From Acidobacteriota bacterium (GTDB taxonomy: Bacteria > Acidobacteriota > Blastocatellia > Pyrinomonadales > Pyrinomonadaceae), in the NCBI GenBank assembly GCA_020199775.1, contig JAIVJZ010000004.1, forward strand, positions 310,001 to 374,000: a stretch of 64,000 nucleotides of DNA, read 5' to 3'. A program made the translations under genes and the position numbers. This document shows positions 1-8,263 of the stretch, piece after piece. How positions within the stretch are numbered: the first letter of the stretch is position 1; each line of letters begins with the position of its first letter. A model generated the notes under the pieces. It did no database searches and was not told where the DNA came from. It worked only from the letters and a program-made list of their open reading frames with translations.

Positions 1-17
1 GCCGGGCTATTTTCAAC

Positions 18-32
18 CGTCCCTACGGGACG
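18..32. repeat. Small perfect hairpin, CGTCCC-TAC-GGGACG
   Basis: A 6-bp perfect inverted repeat with a 3-nt loop, in the otherwise gene-free first 192 bases. It could be the tail of a terminator or repeat element belonging to a gene left of the window. I see no coding sequence in 1-192. Confidence 0.5.
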
Positions 33-192
33 ATGAACGCGCGCCGACGGAAATGCGATTTGTTTGATACTTTGTAATCGTCACTATGATTCGCGACTTG
101 ATTGTCCGTCGTATCTCCTGTAATTTTTGCGTGCGATAGCAAGTTGATTTTACCACCTGACTCCGACTCCCGAACGTTACTCCGATCTGGCA

Positions 193-924
193 ATGACTTA
201 TCCCGGCGTCGCACGTCTGGAATTACCGATCCTGCAAGAATTGGTCGCGACCGGCGGCATGGACGACGTGCGCTTCCTCTACGAACGCCTCGTCGCCTAC
301 TTCCCACAAATTGACGACGCGGCGCACGGGGCTAAAGAGAACGGCGAACTCCGGCAGTGGAAGCGGCACGTCCAGCGCGCCGGGCGCGAATTGGCCGACA
401 AGCGACAAATAGATCGCCGTCGGGGTCTGTGGACGATCACGCCGCAGGGGCGCAAGCGCATCGAAGACGAAGCGCCGAGTTTTTCATTCAACGTCGAGGC
501 CGTGCCGCCGCAGACCGGCGCGGCCGCGCTCTCGCACACCGATGTCCAACAGATGCTGATAGACATCGGGCGCGTGCTCGGCCACCATGCGGAAAGCGAG
601 TTCAAGTATTACGACGTGGTATGGCGCGCGAGCGAGACGAGCCCGCGCCTCAGCCACATCTTCGAGGTGCAGCGCAAGGGCAACATCGATGCCGCGCTCG
701 CAAAACTCAAACGCGCCTACGAGTCGCAACGCTCACAACCCTTTCTGATTGTGGCGAGCGAGCGCGACACGAACCGCGCCAACCTCCAGATGAGTTTGGC
801 GCAGAGCGGCGCGTTCCACGAGATCGGGCGGGTCACAAAAATTCTGAGTTTCGAACAACTGCACAGGCTTCACCGCGCCCTCACGTCCGTCGCGGACGTG
901 CTCGCGGAATTCATCGAGCGATGA
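193..924 (+). CDS. Mrr-like restriction endonuclease family protein
   Basis: A 243-residue protein. Residues 1-95 look like the winged-helix N-terminal domain of Mrr-type restriction proteins: helical, ending in the W-T-I-T-P-x-G-R-K-R-I segment typical of that domain. Residues about 110-235 contain YYDVVW, then HIFEVQRKGNIDAALAKLKRA, which fits a PD-(D/E)xK nuclease core with D, E-x-Q/K and a following helix. If active it would cut DNA, possibly modified DNA; target and activity are inference. The ATG at 193 is the only good Met start. The gene's TGA overlaps the mutS ATG (ATGA at 921-924), so the two are probably translationally coupled. No methyltransferase partner is seen in the window, which argues for a type IV enzyme or a repair role. 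Confidence 0.6.
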   Translation: MTYPGVARLELPILQELVATGGMDDVRFLYERLVAYFPQIDDAAHGAKENGELRQWKRHVQRAGRELADKRQIDRRRGLWTITPQGRKRIEDEAPSFSFNVEAVPPQTGAAALSHTDVQQMLIDIGRVLGHHAESEFKYYDVVWRASETSPRLSHIFEVQRKGNIDAALAKLKRAYESQRSQPFLIVASERDTNRANLQMSLAQSGAFHEIGRVTKILSFEQLHRLHRALTSVADVLAEFIER

Positions 925-3539
925 TGATCGGCACACCCCTGCGCCAGCAGTATCTCGACATCAAGCGTCGCCACCCGGACGCCATTCTCCTCTTTCGCAT
1001 CGGCGATTTCTACGAAGCCTTCGACGACGACGCGCGCCTCATCGCACGCGAACTCGGCATCGTGCTCACCTCGAAACCGATGGGACGCAGCGTGCGCGTG
1101 CCGCTCGCGGGCGTGCCCTATCACAGCCTCGAACGCCACCTCGCCACGCTCATCGCGCGCGGCCACCGCGTCGCCATTTGCGAACAACTCACCGCCGCGC
1201 CCGTCAAAGGCGAGGCGCCGGGGCGCGGCCTGATCGAACGCGACGTGGTGCGGGTCGTCACGCCCGGCACGATCATCGAACCCGGCCTGTTGCGCAGTAA
1301 AGTCAACAACTATCTCGCCGCCTTCTGCACCGACGGGCGGCGCGCTGGCGTCGCTTACGCTGACGTGACGACGGGCGAATTCGCCGCGACGGAACTCGAA
1401 GCCCCGGCCGCCATTCCCGAACTCCAACGCCTCGCGCCTTCCGAAATACTCGTCGCGCGCGGCATGGAAACTTCGGACGCCGAGTTGCCCGGCTTCATCA
1501 CGCGCTGCAACGACGATTACTTCGCCGCCCAAGTCGCGCGCGGCGCGCTGCTCAATCATTTCCAGACGCGCTCGCTCGCCGCCTTCGGTCTCTCCCGCGC
1601 GCCGCTCGCCGCCTCGGCCGCCGGGGCGATCATCGCCTACCTGCGCGACACGCAGGCGACTTCGGCCGGGCAGTTGACGCGGCTGACGAGTTATCACACG
1701 GGCAACTTCATGCTGCTCGACGCGCAGACGCTGCGCTCGCTGGAAATTTTCGAGAGCTACGGCGGCGCGCCGTCCCTGCTCTCGACGCTCGATGCGACGC
1801 GCACCGCCATGGGCGGCCGGCGACTGCGGCAATACTTGCGGCAACCTCTGCTCGACGTGACCGAGATCATGCGCCGCCACGATCAGGTGGCGTGGTTCGC
1901 AGAGCACGCGAAGGCGCGCGCGGAACTGTTCGCCGCGCTCGAATTCGCTCACGACCTCGAACGCCTGTCGGGGCGCGCGCGTGCGGGCGTGGCGACGCCG
2001 CAGGAGATGCTCGCGCTCGGTCAGAGTCTTGAGACGCTCCCGCGCGTGCGCGCCGTTTTGCAGCAGGATCAAAAGAGGTTCGCCGCGTCGCTGGCCGCGC
2101 TCCCGGCGTGTACGGCCCCGGCGCGCATCATCCGCGAAGCCGTCGCGGACGAGTTGCCCAAGCGCGGCGAAGGCCGGGGCATTATTCGCCCAGGGTTCTC
2201 CGACGAACTCGACAAGCTGCGCGAATTGTTGCGCAACGGCAAGACTTACCTCGCGGAGATGGAGCAGCGCGAGCGCGCCCGCACCGGCATCAAGAGCCTC
2301 CGCGTCGGCTACAACAAGGTGTTCGGCCACTACATCGAAGTCACGCGCCCGAACCTGCATCTCGTCCCCGAAGGCTACACGCGCAAGCAGACGCTCGCGC
2401 AGGCCGAACGTTTCGTCACGCTCGAACTCAAAGAGCACGAGTCGCTCGTGGTGAACGCGCAGGAACGCATCGGCGAACTCGAAACGAACATCTTCCGGCA
2501 AGTCTGCGCCGAGATCGGGCGCAACCGCGAAGAGATACTCGCCGCCGCGGCGACGGTCGCGCATCTCGATGCGGTCGCCTCGTTCGCGGAGATCGCCGCG
2601 CAGTTCAACTACGTCCGTCCCATCATTTCCGAGACGCCCGTCCTGCGGATCACGGCCGGTCGCCACCCCGTCATCGAGAGGATGTGCGCGGAAGGGACGT
2701 TCGTCGCCAACGACGCGAAGCTCGGCGGCGAAAACGCCCCGGAGATCGCTTTGATCACGGGGCCGAACATGTCCGGCAAATCAACCTACCTGCGACAGAC
2801 CGCGCTTATCGTCCTGATGGCGCAGGCCGGCAGTTTCGTCCCCGCGACGCACGCCACCGTCGGGCTCTGCGACAGAATCTTCACGCGCATCGGCTTGTAC
2901 GACCGGCAGGGAAGCGGCGAGTCAACGTTTATGACCGAGATGGTGGAGACGGCGCAGATACTCCACCACGCCACCGAGCGTTCCCTGATCCTGCTCGACG
3001 AACTCGGCCGCGGCACTTCGACCTACGACGGCCTCGCCGTCGCCCGCGCCGTTGTCGAATACATCCACAACCACCCGCAGCTTCGCGCCAAGACGCTCTT
3101 CGCCACGCACTACCACGAACTGACCGCGCTCGCCGCCGTGCTCCCGCGCCTTGAAAATCTCCACGTCGAGATCGCGGAAGAGGGGAGCGAGCTCGTCTTC
3201 CTCTACAAGATCAGCCCCGGCAGCGCGGAGCGGAGTTACGGCGTCTACGCCGCCAAACTCGCGGGGCTGCCGCGCCCCGTCGTCCGCCGCGCCGAAGAGT
3301 TGCTCGGCGAATACGAAGCGCAGGGCGGCGAACGCCCCTTCGCGGGCGAGGGCGCGGGCAGGCAGCCAGCGCAAATTCACCCGCGTGAACGCGAGGCCAA
3401 AGTCATTCAGGCGTTGATGCAACTAGACCCGGACGCCCTCGCGCCCGTCGAGGCCCTGATGAAACTTTTCGAGTTGCGACGACTGGCGGAAGAATCGGAG
3501 GACGAGGCGGGCAAGGTGCGCGCCATCAGGACGGCATAA
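921..3539 (+). CDS. mutS: DNA mismatch repair protein MutS
   Basis: An 872-residue MutS1-type mismatch-recognition ATPase. The N-terminal domain has GDFYEAF near residue 25 (the Phe-x-Glu mismatch wedge). Connector, lever and clamp regions follow, then the ATPase with Walker A TGPNMSGKST (about residue 613) and Walker B DELGRGTSTYDG (about residue 692), and a C-terminal dimerisation helix. Length agrees with bacterial MutS (about 850-880). The reading frame is open far upstream, but the family N-terminus (R-Q-Y-L-D-I-K-R-R-H-P-D) begins right after the ATG at 921, which overlaps the stop of the Mrr-like gene. No mutL is in the window. The gene ends just before a large hairpin shared with the convergent transporter gene. 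Confidence 0.97.
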   Translation: MMIGTPLRQQYLDIKRRHPDAILLFRIGDFYEAFDDDARLIARELGIVLTSKPMGRSVRVPLAGVPYHSLERHLATLIARGHRVAICEQLTAAPVKGEAPGRGLIERDVVRVVTPGTIIEPGLLRSKVNNYLAAFCTDGRRAGVAYADVTTGEFAATELEAPAAIPELQRLAPSEILVARGMETSDAELPGFITRCNDDYFAAQVARGALLNHFQTRSLAAFGLSRAPLAASAAGAIIAYLRDTQATSAGQLTRLTSYHTGNFMLLDAQTLRSLEIFESYGGAPSLLSTLDATRTAMGGRRLRQYLRQPLLDVTEIMRRHDQVAWFAEHAKARAELFAALEFAHDLERLSGRARAGVATPQEMLALGQSLETLPRVRAVLQQDQKRFAASLAALPACTAPARIIREAVADELPKRGEGRGIIRPGFSDELDKLRELLRNGKTYLAEMEQRERARTGIKSLRVGYNKVFGHYIEVTRPNLHLVPEGYTRKQTLAQAERFVTLELKEHESLVVNAQERIGELETNIFRQVCAEIGRNREEILAAAATVAHLDAVASFAEIAAQFNYVRPIISETPVLRITAGRHPVIERMCAEGTFVANDAKLGGENAPEIALITGPNMSGKSTYLRQTALIVLMAQAGSFVPATHATVGLCDRIFTRIGLYDRQGSGESTFMTEMVETAQILHHATERSLILLDELGRGTSTYDGLAVARAVVEYIHNHPQLRAKTLFATHYHELTALAAVLPRLENLHVEIAEEGSELVFLYKISPGSAERSYGVYAAKLAGLPRPVVRRAEELLGEYEAQGGERPFAGEGAGRQPAQIHPREREAKVIQALMQLDPDALAPVEALMKLFELRRLAEESEDEAGKVRAIRTA

Positions 3540-3546
3540 GAAAAAA

Positions 3547-3624
3547 CGATGAAGGAGGAACGCGGAACGCGGAACTGAAAGCAACTTGCCTTTCAGTTCC
3601 GCGTTCCGCGTTCCTCCTTCATCG
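3547..3624. repeat. Heptad-type intergenic hairpin, perfect 35-bp arms
   Basis: Arms 3547-3581 and 3590-3624 are exact reverse complements with an 8-nt loop. Inside each arm GGAACGC is tandemly repeated (7-nt period) next to GATGAAGGAGGAAC. The latter word recurs in the hairpin at 14558-14684. It lies between the convergent ends of mutS and the CDF gene, flanked by A6 and T-rich sequence, so it may terminate transcription both ways. Confidence 0.9.
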
Positions 3625-3638
3625 TTCCGCGTTTCTTT

Positions 3639-4547
3639 TCAGGCCGGGTCTGTGTGGATTTGCACCTTGGCGCGCGGGATTTCGGCTTCGATGGCGCGCA
3701 GGACGCGGACGGAAGCCGCGTGCGCCTCTTCGAGTGTCTGGTCGCGTTCCACTTCAAGATGCAGGTCTATGAATTTCTGCGAGCCGGAACGGCGCGTGCG
3801 GAGATCGTGAAAGCCGAGCACGCCCTCGGCGCGAAAGCGCGAGACGATCTCTGCGACCTGCGCATCCACTTCCGGCGGCAGACGCCTATCCATCAGCACA
3901 TGCACCGACTCGCGCCCGACCGCGAGCGCGGAGACCAGAATGTAGATCGAGATCGCGATGGAGATGATCGGGTCGATGATCGTCCAGCCCGTGAAATAGA
4001 TGAGGGTGAGCGCGACGAGCACGCCGCCGTTCGTCCACACGTCGGAGGCGAAATGCACGGCGTCCGCGCTGAGGGCGGGCGATTCGGTGAGCGTCGCCAC
4101 GCGACGCAACTGCGCCACCAACGCGAAGCTGACGACGATGGCGACGAGCATCGTCGCCACGCCAATCGTCTCCGCGTAAGTCGGGTGCGGGTAAATCAGC
4201 CGCTTGATCGCTTCGTAGATGAGGAACAGGCCGGAGAAGGTGATGACCGCCGCCTGAAAGAGCCCGGCGAGCGATTCGGCTTTGCCGTGGCCGTAGGCGT
4301 GATCGTGGTCGGGCGGGCGCGAGGCGGCGCGGACGGCGTAGAAGTTGATCGAAGACGCGAAGATATCCATCGTCGAATCGAGGAGCGACGCCCAGACGGC
4401 AATCGAGCCCGTCAGCCAACCCGTCCCGGTCTTGATCAGGATGAGAAAAGCGGCGGCGAAGATCGAGAGTCGCGCCACGGAGTTCTTCAGCCGCGCCTCT
4501 TCGGCGTGTGCGCGGGCGCTTGTGTCTCGCGTGTTCGGAACTGGCAT
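3639..4547 (-). CDS. Cation diffusion facilitator family metal exporter (FieF-like)
   Basis: A 302-residue inner-membrane transporter. About six transmembrane helices fill residues 25-220, followed by a cytoplasmic ferredoxin-like domain (220-302). Metal-site motifs are visible: D-S-T-M-D in TM2 and HFASD (H-x3-D) in TM5, as in FieF/YiiP proteins that export Zn2+ or Fe2+ in exchange for protons. A histidine-rich cytoplasmic stretch (DHDHAYGHG) sits between TM2 and TM3. The frame is open well upstream of 4547, but those residues are Arg-rich shadow sequence, so I start at the ATG (MPVPNT). It lies 71 bp downstream of the EamA transporter gene on the same strand. Substrate is not resolved by sequence. 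Confidence 0.88.
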   Translation of the reverse strand: MPVPNTRDTSARAHAEEARLKNSVARLSIFAAAFLILIKTGTGWLTGSIAVWASLLDSTMDIFASSINFYAVRAASRPPDHDHAYGHGKAESLAGLFQAAVITFSGLFLIYEAIKRLIYPHPTYAETIGVATMLVAIVVSFALVAQLRRVATLTESPALSADAVHFASDVWTNGGVLVALTLIYFTGWTIIDPIISIAISIYILVSALAVGRESVHVLMDRRLPPEVDAQVAEIVSRFRAEGVLGFHDLRTRRSGSQKFIDLHLEVERDQTLEEAHAASVRVLRAIEAEIPRAKVQIHTDPA

Positions 4548-4618
4548 CGCTTCGTGCTGACGAATGACCAAACGTTTGCCGCTCACAAAATGATATGCGA
4601 GCGTGCGGGTTGACGGAT

Positions 4619-5569
4619 TCAGTGGCCGAGAGCCTCCGGCCGCTCGGATACTTCTTTGATGGCGCGGCTGCGCGAGCGCACCGTGACGGTCGCGACGCCC
4701 GCGAAGATAAGCGCGGCGGCGAGCCACGTCCGCGAGTTTAAGCTCTCGCCGAGGATCAACGGCGCGACGGCGAAAGCGATGAGCGGTTGCAGGTAAATGT
4801 AGATGGCGACGACGCTCGGCGCGACGCGCCCCAAAGCCCACGTGTTTAAGTAGTAGGCCGCCACCGTGGGGACGACGATGATGTAAAGCATAGCGAACCA
4901 GACGCCCGGCGGCACGGTCGCGAGTGAAATTTTCGACAGTTGGTAGCCGCCGACGGGCAGCGTGATGAGACTGCCGAAGACGAAAATCCAGGTGATGACG
5001 GTCAGCGCGCCGTAGCGTTTGATCATGTCCTGCGAGATGGCGATGTATGCGCCGTAGGCCATCGAGTTCAAGAGGAGGAGGAGGGTGCCGATGTTCGTCT
5101 CGCGCGAAAAGTTGGCCTGCGCGGGGTTGATGAGATAGACGACGCCGCAGGCCGCCAGCAGCAGGCCGACGGCCACACGCCACGAACCGCTCTCGTAGCC
5201 GAGCATGACGCTGACGAGGAGGGTGAAGATCGGGATCGTCGTGCCGAGCAGCGCGGAGTTGATGACGGTCGAGAGTTCGAGACCTTTGACGAAGAGAAAC
5301 TGGTTGAGGACGATGCCGAGCAGGCTGTAGAGCGCGAGCCACGCGTAGTCGCGCTTACTTTCGATGCGCGCGCTGTTGGTCGCCCGCCGGATGAGGAGAA
5401 AGGCAATCGTCGCGCCGACGATGCGGAAGGTGACGAGAGCCGTCGTGGGAAGCGCGCGCAGGACGATCTTCGCCACGACCGGCCACGTGCCGAAGATGAG
5501 TTGCACGGCGACGAGCGCGCCGTGCGGTTTGAGACTCGTTGACTTGAGCGGCGCGGTGGTGGCGTTCAT
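4619..5569 (-). CDS. EamA/DMT-family transporter
   Basis: A 316-residue integral membrane protein with ten predicted helices in two EamA repeats (about residues 15-150 and 160-300). Repeat signatures include IFGTWPVVAK near the N-terminus and AVYLQP-like IYIYLQPLIAFAVAPLILGE in the second half. DMT-superfamily members usually export metabolites or amino acids, but the substrate cannot be read from sequence. The ATG at 5569 starts MNATTAPLKS. It precedes the CDF exporter on the same strand, and 58 bp separate it from the end of pdhC. Confidence 0.85.
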   Translation of the reverse strand: MNATTAPLKSTSLKPHGALVAVQLIFGTWPVVAKIVLRALPTTALVTFRIVGATIAFLLIRRATNSARIESKRDYAWLALYSLLGIVLNQFLFVKGLELSTVINSALLGTTIPIFTLLVSVMLGYESGSWRVAVGLLLAACGVVYLINPAQANFSRETNIGTLLLLLNSMAYGAYIAISQDMIKRYGALTVITWIFVFGSLITLPVGGYQLSKISLATVPPGVWFAMLYIIVVPTVAAYYLNTWALGRVAPSVVAIYIYLQPLIAFAVAPLILGESLNSRTWLAAALIFAGVATVTVRSRSRAIKEVSERPEALGH

Positions 5570-5627
5570 GTAAAGAGCGTTCGACCCCTTGATTTCACGG
5601 ATGCGGCACGAATGCGGCGATGTGTCT

Positions 5628-7097
5628 CTAGAGCATCAGCATCAGCGGATTTTCCAGCATCTGCTTGAACGTTTGCAGGAACTTCGCGCCCGTCGCCCCA
5701 TCGACGATGCGGTGATCGCAAGACATCGTGACGCGCATCAACTGGCGCACGACCACCTGACCCTCGCGCACGACCGGCTTCGCCCCCATCGCGCCCACGG
5801 CCAGGATCGCCGCCTCAGGAGGGTTGATGATCGCCGTGAATTCGTCTATGCCGAACATGCCGAGGTTGCTGACGGAGAAGGTTGCGCCCATGTATTCGTC
5901 GGGCTGTAGTTTGCGTTCGCGCGCGCGCGCGGCCAGTTCGCGCACCTCGCGGCTGATCTGCCCGATGGATTTTCTGTCCGCGCCGCGCACGATGGGCGTG
6001 ATCAAACCCTCTTCAATCGCCACGGCGACGCCGATGTCCGCGCGCTCGTAATACCGAATGTTCTTGTCTTGAAACGAGGCGTTGACCTGCGGGTGGCGGA
6101 CGAGGGCGGCGGCGGCCACCTTGATGATGATGTCGTTGATACTGACCTTGTTCTCCTGATCGAGCCCGTTGAGCGTCGCGCGGAGTTCCGCCGTACGATC
6201 CATCTCAATCTCTGTGGTCAGGAAGAAGTGCGGCACGGGGCCGGTGGAGGAAGCGAGGCGACGCGCAATCGTCGCGCGCATCGTCGAAACCGGCTCGTCG
6301 CGATAAGGAGATGCGCCCTCCACGGCCGGTCGCTGCTGCGGCGCGCGCGTTTCGACCGCGCCTGCCGGAGCCTGCTCCGTTTGCGTGCGCGCTTCTTGCG
6401 GCGCGGCGGCTTGCGCCTGTTGCTGCTGTCCGGCGTTGATGGCGGCTTCGATGTCGCGTTTGACGATCCGCCCGCCGGGGCCGCTGCCCGTGAGCGACTT
6501 GAGGTTGATGTTCGCGTCGGCCGCCATGCGCGCGGCGATGGGCGAGACGACGACGCGGCCGCCCGCGCGTTGACCGTTGCCGGAGGTGTCGTCCCCGCCC
6601 GTTGTGGCCGCAGTTTCCTGCGTCGCGGGCGGTGCGGAGGATGTTTGTGCGCCGCCGGTTGAAGGCGCGCCGCCTTCGTCGCCCCTGAGCGGCGCGCCCT
6701 CGATGGTGGCCTGCGTGCGCGCGCCTTCGACGACGACCCCGGCCAACTCTCTCTGCGCGCCGTCCTGCCCGGCCTCGACGTTCTCCTCGATGCTCTTTTT
6801 GTTCGCGGCGGCGGCCTCGCCCGATTCGGCGGCGGAGACGAGCGCGGAGATGTCTTCGTCGGCCTCGCCGATGATGGCGATGACTTGTCCGAGCGGCACC
6901 GTCGCCCCGGCCTGAACGAGAATCTTGCGCAGCACGCCCGTCGTCAGAGCTTGCGCCTCCATCGTCGCCTTGTCGGTGTCAATCTCGGCGAGCGGTTCGC
7001 CGACGCTCACCTTGTCGCCCTCGTTCTTCAACCAACGCGCCAGTTGCCCCTCCTCCATCGTCGGAGAGAGCTTCGGCATGACCACCTGAGTTGCCAT
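5628..7097 (-). CDS. pdhC: Pyruvate dehydrogenase complex E2, dihydrolipoamide acetyltransferase
   Basis: A 489-residue E2 that transfers acetyl groups from E1-bound lipoamide to CoA. Domains: an N-terminal lipoyl domain with EIDTDKATMEAQA (the Lys is the lipoyl site, about residue 43); a long Ala/Gly/Thr/Gln-rich linker; a peripheral-subunit-binding domain (SPIAARMAADANINLKSL, about 190-225); and a C-terminal catalytic domain with the active-site motif DHRIVDG. The open frame extends 22 residues upstream, but that extension is encoded by the hairpin at 7117-7184. The true start is the ATG at 7097, preceded by GAGGAAAAC. It is last in the pdhA-pdhB-pdhC order. No E3 gene is visible in the window. 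Confidence 0.95.
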   Translation of the reverse strand: MATQVVMPKLSPTMEEGQLARWLKNEGDKVSVGEPLAEIDTDKATMEAQALTTGVLRKILVQAGATVPLGQVIAIIGEADEDISALVSAAESGEAAAANKKSIEENVEAGQDGAQRELAGVVVEGARTQATIEGAPLRGDEGGAPSTGGAQTSSAPPATQETAATTGGDDTSGNGQRAGGRVVVSPIAARMAADANINLKSLTGSGPGGRIVKRDIEAAINAGQQQQAQAAAPQEARTQTEQAPAGAVETRAPQQRPAVEGASPYRDEPVSTMRATIARRLASSTGPVPHFFLTTEIEMDRTAELRATLNGLDQENKVSINDIIIKVAAAALVRHPQVNASFQDKNIRYYERADIGVAVAIEEGLITPIVRGADRKSIGQISREVRELAARARERKLQPDEYMGATFSVSNLGMFGIDEFTAIINPPEAAILAVGAMGAKPVVREGQVVVRQLMRVTMSCDHRIVDGATGAKFLQTFKQMLENPLMLML

Positions 7098-7116
7098 TAT
7101 GTTTTCCTCGCGAACG

Positions 7117-7184
7117 GTAAATCGTAAATCGTGAATAGAAAGAAAGCGGCTCGCTCTATTCACGATTTACGATTCACGATTTAC
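7117..7184. repeat. Heptad hairpin, GTAAATC/GTGAATC family (copy 1)
   Basis: Left arm 7117-7138 and right arm 7156-7184, with a 17-nt loop. The arms are built of 7-nt words GTAAATC and GTGAATC and end in GAATAG. Over the 22 paired bases there is one mismatch. It sits between pdhB and pdhC, and its last base is part of the pdhB stop codon. Confidence 0.9.
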
Positions 7185-8167
7185 TAATCCATGTATGAAA
7201 CTTCGCGCACGGCGGCGACGATTTTTGCCACGTCCGGCAGGGCGAGTTGCTCAAGGTTCTTGGCGTAGGGCATAGGGGCGTCCACGCCGGAGATGCGCTT
7301 GACGGGCGCGTCCAGAGAGTCGAAGGCGCGCTCCATGATCTGCGCGCTGATCTCCGCGCCGACGCCGCAGAAGGCGTGCGACTCTTCGACGATGACTACG
7401 CGGTTCGTCTTCTGCACCGAACGGATGATCGTGTCGATGTCGAGCGGCCGGATGGTGCGCGGGTCAACCACCTCGACGCTCACGCCCTCCTTCTCCAACT
7501 CCTCCGCCGCCTTCAACGCGAGCGGGACGGTCAGCGAGCGCGCGACGATGGTCGCGTCCGTGCCTTCGCGCTTGATGTCGGCCACGCCGAGCGGGATCGT
7601 GAAATCGGGATCGTCCGGCACCTCGCCCTTCATGCCGTACATGCGTTCCTGTTCCATGAAGATGACCGGGTCGTCGTCGCGGATCGCGCTCTTGAGCAAG
7701 CCCTTCGCGTCGGCGGCGGTCGAAGGCATGACGACCTTGAGGCCGGGGAAGTGTGCGTACCAAGATTCGAGCGCCTGCGAGTGCTGCGACGAAACTTGAT
7801 AGGCCGAGCCGTTCGGGCCGCGAAAGACGATGGGGATTTTGAACTGCCCGCCCGACATGTAGAGCATCTTGGCGGCCGAGTTGATGATCTGGTCGGTGGC
7901 GAGAATAGAGAAGTTGAACGTCATAAATTCGATGACGGGGCGCAGACCCGCCATCGCCGCGCCGACGCCGAGACCGGCGAATCCCAGTTCCGTGATGGGC
8001 GAATCGATCACGCGCTTCTCGCCGAACTCCTCCAACAACCCCTTCGAGACTTTGTACGCGCCCTGATACGCGGCCACCTCTTCGCCGAGCAAAAACACGT
8101 TCTCGTCGCGGTGCATCTCTTCGCTGAGCGCCTGATTCAAAGCCTCTCGAATCGTGATTACGGCCAT
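7184..8167 (-). CDS. pdhB: Pyruvate dehydrogenase E1 component, beta subunit
   Basis: A 327-residue E1-beta, full family length (about 325). It pairs with E1-alpha to form the thiamine-diphosphate decarboxylase. Conserved features include REALNQAL near the N-terminus, the E of LGEEVA, FMTFNF, RGPNG and SSQHSQ in the core, and [11 protein letters not shown] in the transketolase C-terminal domain (about 200-320). The ATG at 8167 has a GGAGG-like signal upstream. Intergenic spacers on both sides hold hairpins of the same word family. Branched-chain or acetoin E1-beta are alternatives, but the adjacent lipoyl E2 and E1-alpha favour pyruvate. Confidence 0.93.
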   Translation of the reverse strand: MAVITIREALNQALSEEMHRDENVFLLGEEVAAYQGAYKVSKGLLEEFGEKRVIDSPITELGFAGLGVGAAMAGLRPVIEFMTFNFSILATDQIINSAAKMLYMSGGQFKIPIVFRGPNGSAYQVSSQHSQALESWYAHFPGLKVVMPSTAADAKGLLKSAIRDDDPVIFMEQERMYGMKGEVPDDPDFTIPLGVADIKREGTDATIVARSLTVPLALKAAEELEKEGVSVEVVDPRTIRPLDIDTIIRSVQKTNRVVIVEESHAFCGVGAEISAQIMERAFDSLDAPVKRISGVDAPMPYAKNLEQLALPDVAKIVAAVREVSYMD

Positions 8168-8187
8168 TCAACAAACCTCCATGATTA

Positions 8188-8263
8188 GTAAATCGTGAAT
8201 CGTAAATCGTGAATAGATAAAAAACCGCTTCTCTCTATTCACGATTTACGATTCACGATCTAC
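8188..8263. repeat. Heptad hairpin, GTAAATC/GTGAATC family (copy 2)
   Basis: Arms 8188-8216 and 8235-8263 are 29 nt each with a single mismatch and an 18-nt loop. Word composition matches the copies at 7117, 16569 and 25508. It lies between pdhA and pdhB, and the right arm contains the pdhA stop codon (8260-8262). Confidence 0.92.

Noticed and set aside
357-920. 188-codon N-terminal extension of the mutS frame
   Set aside because: Arg-rich shadow of the Mrr-like gene; the MutS family start lies at 921.
870-2666. 598-codon open frame on the minus strand opposite mutS
   Set aside because: It mirrors mutS codons in GC-rich DNA; its protein is Arg/Glu/Gly low complexity with no domain. MutS on plus is certain.
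4548-5342. Upstream extension of the CDF transporter frame
   Set aside because: Out-of-frame reading of the EamA transporter gene; no transporter features before MPVPNT.
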